From contig CP004391.1 in assembly GCA_000973525.1 (NCBI GenBank), forward strand, positions 310,001-374,000: 64,000 nucleotides of DNA. Reading direction: 5' to 3'. Of this stretch, positions 56,814 to 64,000 are shown piece after piece. A program made the translations under genes and the position numbers. The notes under the pieces were generated by a model. That model made no database searches. It was not told the DNA's origin and was given only the letters and a program-made list of their open reading frames with translations. Every line of letters starts with the position of its first letter. The first letter of the stretch is position 1. This DNA is from Pasteurella multocida subsp. multocida OH4807 (GTDB lineage: Bacteria; Pseudomonadota; Gammaproteobacteria; Enterobacterales; Pasteurellaceae).

Positions 56814-57143
56814 TTATTCTTGTGGATGTTTTGCTGCAACTTCAGCTAATAAGGTTTGTAGTTCACCTTGTTGGAACATTTCTAAAATGATGTCACAACC
56901 ACCGATTAACTCACCTTCCACCCATAATTGTGGGAATGTTGGCCAGTTTGCATAGGCTGGTAATTCAGCACGAATATCAGGGTGTTGCAAAATATCAACA
57001 TAGCCAAAAGGCACTTTACAATGCATTAATGCTTCCACTGCACGCGCAGAAAAGCCACAAGATGGGAATTTTGGTGAACCTTTCATATAAATAAGAATAG
57101 GGTTTTCACTGATTTGTTTTTTGATTTTATCTAAGGTTTCCAT
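56814..57143 (-). CDS. grxD: Monothiol glutaredoxin 4
   Basis: 109-residue glutaredoxin with the active-site CGFS starting at C29, PTFPQLWVEGELIGG and GCDI motifs for glutathione and Fe-S binding. Such proteins carry or deliver [2Fe-2S] clusters. Single-gene unit with its own terminator. Confidence 0.95.
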   Translation of the reverse strand: METLDKIKKQISENPILIYMKGSPKFPSCGFSARAVEALMHCKVPFGYVDILQHPDIRAELPAYANWPTFPQLWVEGELIGGCDIILEMFQQGELQTLLAEVAAKHPQE

Positions 57144-57227
57144 AATTGTCCTCGAAAGTAAATAAACGGTGATATTGTAGCACAGAGAAAAAAACTGACC
57201 AATAACCCGACTGCAATAATCAACTAT

Positions 57228-57968
57228 TTACCAGCTACCGCCAGCACCACCGCCACCGAAACTGCCGCCGCCGAATCCACCACCAGATCCGCCTCCGCCA
57301 CGATAGTTACTGCCGCGCCCGAATGTGCTGCCTCTACGTGATGAATTATGTCCTGTTGGGCTAATGTAAGGGGTTGCGCGTAAGTCACTTAATACCACAA
57401 ATAAGATGAATACCATCACCATAAAAATGGGAATGTAATCTTCCCAACTGTCTTCATCTGCAACTTGGTTTGGATCAAACTCGCCTTTACTGGCTGCAAT
57501 AAGGTAGTTTAAACCGTTATTAATCCCCTCGGCATACTGACCTTGTTTAAAATAAGGCGTAATTTGATGGCGAATGAGTTGAGATAAAAAGGCATCAGGC
57601 AATACCCCCTCTAAGCCTTGTCCAACCCCGATGAACATTTTGCGATCATCTTTTGCAATCAGCATCAGTACGCCATTATTTAATTGCTTACGACCAATCC
57701 CCCATTTGTCGCCCAACTCAAATGTGTACTGTGAAATCTCATATTCTTCTGTGGAAGGAATGATCACTACTGCAATTTGTGAGCTCGTTTCCTTACCGTA
57801 AGCAATTAACTTTTGCTCTAATGCCCCTTTCTCGCGAGCCGATAATGTGTTGGTGTAATCATTCACATATTGGAACGGATTCGGCGAAGGGGGGAATTGT
57901 GCCGCAAAAGCGGATAAGGTAAAGAAAAAAGAGAAAAAAATGACCGCACTTTTTAACCATCTAACCAT
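57228..57968 (-). CDS. TPM-domain membrane protein with Gly-rich tail
   Basis: 246 residues: Sec signal (VIFFSFFFTLSAFAAQ), a TPM domain (about 30-150, YVNDYTNTLSAREKGALEQK; GIGRKQLNNGVLMLIAKDDRKMFIGVGQGLEG), a transmembrane helix (about 175-190) and a Ser/Gly/Arg-rich tail ending in GGGGAGGSW. This resembles YgcG-type proteins found with LemA. Function not established. It overlaps the upstream TPM gene by eight bases. An uptake core lies at 57943-57951. Confidence 0.85.
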   Translation of the reverse strand: MVRWLKSAVIFFSFFFTLSAFAAQFPPSPNPFQYVNDYTNTLSAREKGALEQKLIAYGKETSSQIAVVIIPSTEEYEISQYTFELGDKWGIGRKQLNNGVLMLIAKDDRKMFIGVGQGLEGVLPDAFLSQLIRHQITPYFKQGQYAEGINNGLNYLIAASKGEFDPNQVADEDSWEDYIPIFMVMVFILFVVLSDLRATPYISPTGHNSSRRGSTFGRGSNYRGGGGSGGGFGGGSFGGGGAGGSW

Positions 57969-58404
57969 TGATAATTACCTCATTGTCTAATTCATTCTTA
58001 TCATTTGGTTGAATAGGAAAGTGTAAAGCAAGCTCTTTTCCTGTATTTTCAATTGCAGTCACAATGCCCTGTGTGTAGTTGCCTTGACGAAAATGGCTTA
58101 TCATCACATCACATTGTTGCTGCCAAAAGGGTTCGCCAACATATTGATGAATACCGTAATCACCAATAATTGAGCATTGATGAGATTTAAACGCGACATA
58201 AATTAACACGCCATTACGCGCGCTGGTTTCTTGCATGCCAAGCTCATTAAAAATTTGCAATGCACGTTCTACACCTGAACTCATTTGTTTAGGCATTTTA
58301 CTTTCCACGTAAACACGCAATTCTGCCGAGCTTTTTTGCTCAAGTTGAGAAATGGCTTTCTCAACTTGTTGTTTATCAATTGGAATTTTTGAAAATAAAG
58401 CCAT
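57961..58404 (-). CDS. Soluble TPM-domain protein
   Basis: 147 residues with a TPM domain and no signal peptide (KIPIDKQQVEKAISQLEQKSSAELRVYVESKMP; GVLIYVAFKSHQCSIIGDYGIHQYVG). Middle gene of lemA-TPM-TPM, overlapping the next gene and 24 bases after lemA. Confidence 0.85.
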   Translation of the reverse strand: MALFSKIPIDKQQVEKAISQLEQKSSAELRVYVESKMPKQMSSGVERALQIFNELGMQETSARNGVLIYVAFKSHQCSIIGDYGIHQYVGEPFWQQQCDVMISHFRQGNYTQGIVTAIENTGKELALHFPIQPNDKNELDNEVIING

Positions 58405-58428
58405 TTGATTCTTCTTAATTAAAAATTG

Positions 58429-59010
58429 TTAATTAAAATTCACCACTGGCGCATTTGCTGCACCTTCTACAGATTTGAAATATGGTTTTTCTTTAAATCC
58501 AAATAACATTGCCACTAACTTTGTTGGGAATTGACGTACTTTTTGATTATAAATACGTGCGGCTTCGTTAAATTTATTACGCGCAACATTAATACGATTT
58601 TCAGTGCCTTCAAGCTGAGCTTGTAAATTCATAAAGCCTTCATTCGCTTTCAATGCAGGATATTGCTCAACAGTCACTAATAAACGAGATAACGCAGAGC
58701 CCACTTCATTTTGATTTTGTTGGAATTGAGCAAGTTGTTCTTCAGTCAGATTTGCAGGATCAATTTTTGTTTGAGTGGCTTTTGCACGCGCTTCAATCAC
58801 TTGCGTTAAGGTGTTTTTCTCAAAATCCGCTTGACCTTTCACGGTATTCACTAAGTTTGGAATTAAGTCCGCACGACGTTGGTAAGAAGATTCCACATTC
58901 GCCCATACAGAATCAATTTCTTCTTCTGCTTTCACTAAGCCATTGTAACTGGTCATCACTGTAAACCCAGCAACAATTGCCACTACAATCAATACAAGCC
59001 ACTTTTTCAT
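58429..59010 (-). CDS. lemA: LemA family protein
   Basis: 193 residues: an N-terminal membrane helix (about 3-20), then the LemA helical core (NVESSYQRRADLIPNLVNTVKG; QNEVGSALSRLLVTVEQYPALKANEGF; ENRINVARNKFNEAARIYN). AAGGA lies upstream. Membrane-anchored with the bulk outside the inner membrane. Precise role unknown. First gene of a three-gene operon with two TPM proteins. Confidence 0.93.
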   Translation of the reverse strand: MKKWLVLIVVAIVAGFTVMTSYNGLVKAEEEIDSVWANVESSYQRRADLIPNLVNTVKGQADFEKNTLTQVIEARAKATQTKIDPANLTEEQLAQFQQNQNEVGSALSRLLVTVEQYPALKANEGFMNLQAQLEGTENRINVARNKFNEAARIYNQKVRQFPTKLVAMLFGFKEKPYFKSVEGAANAPVVNFN

Positions 59011-59046
59011 TTCAACGTTCCTTTAAATTTAATTAACGAATAAAAG

Positions 59047-59078
59047 AAAAGACCTAAACAACTACGTTTAGGTCTTTT
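59047..59078 (-). terminator. Terminator after ompA
   Basis: AAAAGACCTAAA (59047-59058), eight-base loop, TTTAGGTCTTTT (59067-59078): a 12-bp stem. Confidence 0.85.
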
Positions 59079-59108
59079 AAAATTCTTGCTATAAGCCTAA
59101 CAAATGAA

Positions 59109-60176
59109 TTATTTGTTACCTTTAACTGCAATTTCAACGCGACGATCGTCAGCTAAACACGCGATAAGTGCTTTACGACCTTTAACCGCGTCACATTTGT
59201 TGCCAGTTACTGGGTTAGCTTCACCATGACCTGTTGCCATGATAGCGTTTTGTGCAACACCTTTCGCAACTAAGTAGTTTGCAACTGTGTCAGCACGACG
59301 TTGTGATAATTTTAAGTTATAAGCATCTGCACCTAAACGGTCAGTATAACCTGAAACAGCTACTGAAGCCGCTTTTAATTGTGCGATTTCACCGTAGATA
59401 CCATCTAACACGTTTTGTGCAGCTGGTTTTAAGTCTGCTTTATCGAAACCAAATGTGACATCAGAGTTTAACGTAAATGTTTTGCTCACGATTTCTGGCA
59501 TCGCAACAGTTTGACCGAAGCGGTATGATAAACCTGCTGTGACAGAACCGATGCTTGGGCTGTAATCAACTTGGTGACCGCTAGCAGTTTTGTATTTACC
59601 TACACCTTTAAGCCATTGGTATTCTACACGTAATGCTAATTCAGGAATGAACGCATACTCAACACCACCAGCAAATACTGGAGAAACTTTTAAGCTGTGA
59701 TTACGTACAATTTCACCTATTGCAGCTAATTCATCTGCAATTTTGTAGTCAGAACGCACTAATGCTGCACCAACACGCGCATAAACATCTAAGCCTTCTA
59801 ACACTGGGTAGCTCGCTTTTAAGCTTAAATGTGCACCATGGTTAGTATGTTTAGCGATAGTCATGCTTCCAACTGGTGCTTGTGCATTTTCCTTTGGAGT
59901 CAGTTTTAATTTAGCACGACCAAAATCATCATAGCCTAATTCTACTGCAAAATGATCAGTGATTTGGTAACCACCAAATACGCCGTAAGTTACTGAATCA
60001 TTTTTAGTACTAAAACTAACGTTATCGTTGCTATAGTTAAGTTTATTTAAACCATCGTGGAAAGATGCCCAACCCGCTTTAGCACCCACATAGAATGTGT
60101 TAGCTTGTGGAGCGGCTTGTGCTACTGAAGCTGCTGCTAGTGCAGCGATAGTCAATGCGATTGCAGTTTTTTTCAT
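59109..60176 (-). CDS. ompA: Outer-membrane protein OmpA
   Basis: 355-residue major outer-membrane protein. Signal peptide MKKTAIALTIAALAAASVAQA, an eight-stranded N-terminal barrel (to about 215), a short linker, then the peptidoglycan-binding OmpA domain with FGFDKADLKPAAQNVL, SGYTDRLGADAYNLKLSQRR and a two-cysteine loop (NKCD...LIACLADD). Predicted surface loops near residues 42-60 and 95-105 are where strains usually vary. The message has a long structured leader. Confidence 0.97.
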   Translation of the reverse strand: MKKTAIALTIAALAAASVAQAAPQANTFYVGAKAGWASFHDGLNKLNYSNDNVSFSTKNDSVTYGVFGGYQITDHFAVELGYDDFGRAKLKLTPKENAQAPVGSMTIAKHTNHGAHLSLKASYPVLEGLDVYARVGAALVRSDYKIADELAAIGEIVRNHSLKVSPVFAGGVEYAFIPELALRVEYQWLKGVGKYKTASGHQVDYSPSIGSVTAGLSYRFGQTVAMPEIVSKTFTLNSDVTFGFDKADLKPAAQNVLDGIYGEIAQLKAASVAVSGYTDRLGADAYNLKLSQRRADTVANYLVAKGVAQNAIMATGHGEANPVTGNKCDAVKGRKALIACLADDRRVEIAVKGNK

Positions 60177-60708
60177 TTGGATGATCCTCTTATCATTTAG
60201 TCATCTTTAAATAAAAACCAAGTTTTCATTTGATAAAACTTGGAAACACAAAATTTGTGTTCTTTCTCATCTTAAACTTTTTGTATTAAAAAGTGAACTC
60301 TTTTTAACCTACTTAGTCTAAGTCTTTACATTTCATAAGGCTTGAATTTGCCTGAATCTCTTTTGACAAATTCTTTCCTTTATTTAATTAACTGCATAAA
60401 GGAATTCTCAAAAGTCCCTATATTATCCTACCTTAGTTCTACAAAATCAAATTCTTTTCCGTAAAAGGCTATTATTTAAGCAAAAATAACACCAAAAAGG
60501 TTAAAAAATCATCATTAAATACCTCAAATCCTCTAAAATACCCAGCGATTTCTTTTCTCTTGCACAAAAAATTTTACTGATTAAAAAATTTCCAACGACA
60601 TCGCATATGAATATGATAAAATTGCCCATTATTTATTTCAGATGAAACACTTACTCTTATTTACTTAACCTTTACATTATTGTTTCAATAATTTACAGAG
60701 TGATTAAC
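60177..60708. promoter_or_regulatory. ompA leader and promoter region, divergent from ydiJ
   Basis: 532 bases without a gene. Three hairpins lie close to ompA: CCAAGTTTT/AAAACTTGG (60218-60243), AACACAAA/TTTGTGTT (60245-60261) and ACTTTTT/AAAAAGT (60276-60294). On the minus strand they fall in the ompA 5' untranslated region, where such structures can stabilise mRNA. Promoter elements of either gene could not be fixed with confidence. Confidence 0.55.
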
Positions 60709-63700
60709 ATGTTACCTCGTTTGCAAGACATCCCACAATTGAGTCCCTTGATTTCTGACTATTTAAACGACTTAAAGACCCAACATTTTGCTGGGGATAT
60801 CGCGACGCATTATGCCGAACGACTCAGTTTAGCAACAGATAACAGTGTCTATCAGCAATTACCACAAGCGATTCTGTTTCCTAAAAGCATCGCGGATATC
60901 GTCATCATCACAAAGCTCGCACAACAAACAGCTTACAAAAGCTTAACCTTTACGCCTCGTGGAGGGGGAACGGGCACGAATGGGCAGGCGATCAATCACA
61001 ATATCATTGTTGATCTTTCACGCCATATGACAGCAATTTTAGAGTTAAACGTAGAACAACGTTGGGTACGTGTACAAGCAGGCGTTGTAAAAGATCAACT
61101 CAATCAATTTTTGAAACCTTACGGCTTATTCTTCTCTCCAGAATTATCTACCAGTAATCGCGCTACATTAGGCGGGATGATTAATACTGATGCTTCTGGG
61201 CAAGGTTCATTACAATATGGCAAAACCTCTGATCACGTTTTAGGGCTACGCGCTGTTCTGATGAATGGTGAAATATTAGAAACACGAGCAATTAAAACAG
61301 ATCACTTTGTTGATAACCTGGCACAACAGAAATTGTCAAAAACAGCACAACACTTACACCAAGACATCTTTCAGCGCTGTAAAGCACAACGTGAAAACAT
61401 TATTCGAGATTTACCTCAGCTCAACCGCTTTTTAACAGGTTATGATCTGAAAAATGTCTTTAATCATGATGAAAGTGAATTTAACTTGACTCGTCTGCTA
61501 ACAGGCTCAGAAGGTTCACTCGCCTTTATCTGTGAAGCCACGTTAGATCTTACGCCGATTCCACAATATCGTACGCTAATCAATGTTAAATACCGTTCTT
61601 TTGATGCCGCCTTGCGTAACGCACCATTTATGGTAAAAGCCAATGCACTCTCCGTCGAAACCATTGATTCAAAAGTCTTAAATCTCGCGAAAAAAGACAT
61701 TATTTGGCATTCGGTGAATGAATTGCTGTTTGAAGATGATAATCATCCTACGCTTGGTCTAAATATCGTGGAATATGCGGGTAACGATAAAGCAAAAATA
61801 CAAAAACAAGTTCATGCACTCTGTGCGGAATTAGACCAAAAAATTGCGCAACAACAAGATGCCATTATTGGTTATCAAGTATGTTCGGATTTAGCGTCAA
61901 TTGAACGCATTTACGCCATGCGTAAAAAAGCTGTGGGATTATTAGGCAATGCACAAGGGGCAGCAAAGCCCATTCCTTTTGTGGAAGATACCTGCGTCCC
62001 GCCAGAACACTTAGCCGATTACATCGCTCAATTCCGTGCCTTACTAGATGCTCACCAACTCGACTACGGCATGTTTGGACATGTTGATGCGGGCGTATTA
62101 CACGTTCGTCCTGCGCTTGATTTATGTGATAAAGAACAAGTGATGCTTTTCAAACAGATCTCCGATCGTGTCGCAGACCTCACTCGTCAATATGGCGGCT
62201 TAATTTGGGGCGAACATGGTAAAGGTATGCGTTCACAATATGGTGAAAAATTTTTTACCCCAGAATTATGGCAAACGTTACGTCATATCAAATTTCTATT
62301 TGACCCAGATAACCGTCTCAACCCTGGTAAAATTTGTACCCCATTACAGAGCAAAGATGAACTCTATTCGATTTTATCGCCAATGCGGGCTGACCAGGAT
62401 CGCCAGATCCCCATTCAAATTCGTGAGGAGTTTAACGGCGCCATGACCTGTAACGGCAATGGGCTTTGCTTTAATTTTGATGTACACAGCACGATGTGTC
62501 CTTCCATGAAAGTCAGCAAAAACCGTTTATTTTCACCCAAAGGACGTGCGGCGATTATACGCGAATGGTTACGTTTACTGGCGAATACCGATATCACGCC
62601 GAAAGAACTCGACTTTCGTCAAACTGAAATAAAATTATCTGATTTCGTCCGCCGACTACAACATACGATCCAAAAATGGCGGGGAGAATACGATTTTTCT
62701 CACGAAGTCAAAGCGGCAATGGATACTTGCCTGTCTTGTAAGGCTTGTGCAAGTCAATGCCCAATTAAAATTGATGTTCCTCATTTTCGGGCGAAATTTT
62801 TCCATTTATATCACAGCCGTTACTTACGTCCCGTCAAGGATCATGTGATGGCGAACGTGGAATACCTTGTACCATTAATGGCTAAGAAACCTACAATTTT
62901 TAATCGATTGACCCAAGCTAAATTCACACAACTCGTTGGCGAAAAAGTATTAGGCTTAGTCGATTTACCCCTATTATCTGCGCCCTCTTTGGCTCAACAG
63001 TTAGTGGAAATTGGTTATCAAGGTGACCGCTTGGAAGAATTAGAGCAGTTAAGTGCGGCTGAAAAACAACGTGTTTTACTGATTGTGCAAGATCCCTTCA
63101 CATCTTACTACGATGCGAAAGTGGTGGCTGATTTCGTCGCGCTCACCCAAAAACTCGGTTACCGACCTGTTTTATTACCATTCAAACCCAATGGTAAAGC
63201 ACAGCATGTAAAAGGGTTCTTAACGCGTTTTGCTAAAACTGCTAAAAATCAAGCTGACTTTTTATCACGTATGGCACAATTAAATATTGCCATGGTCGGT
63301 GTTGATTCTGCGATCGTATTGACTTATCGTGATGAGTATACACAGATTTTAGCGGACCAACGCGGCGACTTCCATGTGCTCACTTCACAGGAATGGTTGA
63401 AGAATCAACTTGATGATACACAAAGTGTATTACAAAACTGGCTAAAAACAGACCGCACTATGACCTCATATCAGTGGCATTTATTCCCACATTGTACTGA
63501 GTCAACCGCCTTGCCAAGTAGCGCAAAAGCATGGCAGCACATTTTTGCCCAATTTGGGCAACAGTTGACAGTAGAAAACGTGGGATGTTGTGGCATGGCA
63601 GGCACTTTTGGACATGAAACCGCGCATCTTAAAATGTCCAAGGATATCTATGCACTCTCTTGGGCAACGAAATTAACGGGCAAAGATCCAGAATATTGTT

Positions 63701-63801
63701 TGGCAACGGGTTATTCCTGCCGTAGCCAAGTCAAACGTATAGAACAATGGCAACCTAAACATCCCGTACAAGCCTTATTAACACTTGTAGATAAAATATG
63801 A
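60709..63801 (+). CDS. ydiJ: FAD-linked dehydrogenase with 4Fe-4S domain (YdiJ)
   Basis: 1030 residues from ATG 60709 (an in-frame GTG at 60700 falls inside the likely ribosome site). N-terminal FAD-binding domain with TPRGGGTGTNGQ near 85 and the STSNRATLGGMINTDASGQGS stretch (in parts) near 150; a linker; then an iron-sulphur domain with CLSCKACASQCPIKID near 680 and a C-terminal CCG-like region with NVGCCGMAGTFGHE near 960. E. coli YdiJ oxidises D-2-hydroxyglutarate. Overlaps menI by four bases (ATGA). Confidence 0.92.
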   Translation: MLPRLQDIPQLSPLISDYLNDLKTQHFAGDIATHYAERLSLATDNSVYQQLPQAILFPKSIADIVIITKLAQQTAYKSLTFTPRGGGTGTNGQAINHNIIVDLSRHMTAILELNVEQRWVRVQAGVVKDQLNQFLKPYGLFFSPELSTSNRATLGGMINTDASGQGSLQYGKTSDHVLGLRAVLMNGEILETRAIKTDHFVDNLAQQKLSKTAQHLHQDIFQRCKAQRENIIRDLPQLNRFLTGYDLKNVFNHDESEFNLTRLLTGSEGSLAFICEATLDLTPIPQYRTLINVKYRSFDAALRNAPFMVKANALSVETIDSKVLNLAKKDIIWHSVNELLFEDDNHPTLGLNIVEYAGNDKAKIQKQVHALCAELDQKIAQQQDAIIGYQVCSDLASIERIYAMRKKAVGLLGNAQGAAKPIPFVEDTCVPPEHLADYIAQFRALLDAHQLDYGMFGHVDAGVLHVRPALDLCDKEQVMLFKQISDRVADLTRQYGGLIWGEHGKGMRSQYGEKFFTPELWQTLRHIKFLFDPDNRLNPGKICTPLQSKDELYSILSPMRADQDRQIPIQIREEFNGAMTCNGNGLCFNFDVHSTMCPSMKVSKNRLFSPKGRAAIIREWLRLLANTDITPKELDFRQTEIKLSDFVRRLQHTIQKWRGEYDFSHEVKAAMDTCLSCKACASQCPIKIDVPHFRAKFFHLYHSRYLRPVKDHVMANVEYLVPLMAKKPTIFNRLTQAKFTQLVGEKVLGLVDLPLLSAPSLAQQLVEIGYQGDRLEELEQLSAAEKQRVLLIVQDPFTSYYDAKVVADFVALTQKLGYRPVLLPFKPNGKAQHVKGFLTRFAKTAKNQADFLSRMAQLNIAMVGVDSAIVLTYRDEYTQILADQRGDFHVLTSQEWLKNQLDDTQSVLQNWLKTDRTMTSYQWHLFPHCTESTALPSSAKAWQHIFAQFGQQLTVENVGCCGMAGTFGHETAHLKMSKDIYALSWATKLTGKDPEYCLATGYSCRSQVKRIEQWQPKHPVQALLTLVDKI

Positions 63802-64000
63802 TTTGGAAAAAAGACTATACCCTAGAACAAATGAATCATTTCTGCCGACACAGTGCGGTAGAACATCTGGCAATACAATTTAGCGCACAAGGCGAAGACT
63901 GGCTTGAAGCCACCATGCCCGTTGATCAACGCACAACGCAACCCATGGGGTTATTACACGGAGGACTGTCTGTCGCTTTAGCTGAAACGCTGGGCTCAAT
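63798..64000 (+). CDS. menI: Hotdog-fold thioesterase (DHNA-CoA hydrolase, YdiI), 3' end missing
   Basis: Begins at ATG 63798 overlapping the ydiJ stop and runs off the window end. The visible 67 residues, MIWKKDYTLEQMNHF through LEATMPVDQRTTQPMG and LLHGGLSVALAE, match the YdiI/MenI 1,4-dihydroxy-2-naphthoyl-CoA thioesterase of menaquinone synthesis; the His of LLHGG and the Glu of LAE are active-site positions. The ydiJ-ydiI order is shared with enterics. Confidence 0.9.
   Translation, partial: MIWKKDYTLEQMNHFCRHSAVEHLAIQFSAQGEDWLEATMPVDQRTTQPMGLLHGGLSVALAETLGS

Noticed and set aside
1..64000. CRISPR arrays, insertion sequences, prophage
   Set aside because: No regularly spaced repeats, transposase motifs or phage structural genes were seen on either strand.

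Overview
The window looks like chromosome from a Pasteurellaceae bacterium, most likely Pasteurella multocida or a close relative. The support is low GC content; at least 25 exact copies, found by eye, of the Haemophilus/Pasteurella DNA-uptake core AAGTGCGGT in either orientation, three of them as inverted pairs; a tmRNA tag reading ANDEQYALAA; and gene orders shared with enteric and Pasteurellaceae genomes. Almost all of it is ordinary housekeeping backbone. No insertion sequence, prophage, integrase or CRISPR array was seen.

Layout. 1-6.5 kb: a YdgA-like envelope protein (cut by the window edge) diverges from dnaK, which has two tandem heat-shock (sigma-32) promoter candidates; an effector-binding-fold protein and the O-acetylhomoserine sulfhydrylase metY sit between dnaK and dnaJ. 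6.5-10.1 kb: molybdate uptake modABC with divergent modE and a ModE operator over the modA -10. 10.1-17.2 kb: an nrdR-ribD-degS-yfbR operon, a uracil-DNA-glycosylase-like gene and transhydrogenase pntAB. 17.5-27 kb: an iron segment: sfsA, then a probable Fur-repressed small RNA, then two large paralogous TonB-dependent receptors (each with a Fur-like box) on either side of tyrS. 27-33.4 kb: tRNA-fMet, rimP-nusA-infB, rbfA-truB. 33.4-39.8 kb: a 44-residue lipoprotein, a kinase-like protein, an unknown lipoprotein, nagK, pgpB, ribA, an orphan peptide-binding lipoprotein and ybaN. 39.9-46.7 kb: prlC, an NRAMP-related transporter, a tRNA Met-Leu-Gln-Gln cluster beside nagC, and hemA. 46.8-51.2 kb: gloB/yafS, ycaO, zapG and ssrA (tmRNA). 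51.2-51.9 kb: a short accessory-looking stretch with a 60-residue membrane protein and a possible AUU-started mini-gene. 52-64 kb: yeaL-ygdD-hrpA, grxD, a lemA-TPM-TPM operon, ompA with a structured leader, and ydiJ-menI (menI cut by the window edge).

How it works together. The most notable unit is around 18.3 kb. A near-consensus sigma-70 promoter is embedded in two Fur boxes and drives a roughly 70-nucleotide transcript that ends in a textbook terminator and carries no ORF. It sits beside two Fur-boxed receptors, so iron starvation would induce iron or haem uptake and an iron-sparing RNA at one locus. In the molybdate locus, ModE would shut off modA by covering its promoter. Start codons were revised from the longest reading frames wherever a ribosome-binding site supported it (modA, pntA, infB, ribA, nagK, zapG, ydiJ and others). 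All functions are inferred from recognised sequence families; no searches were run.
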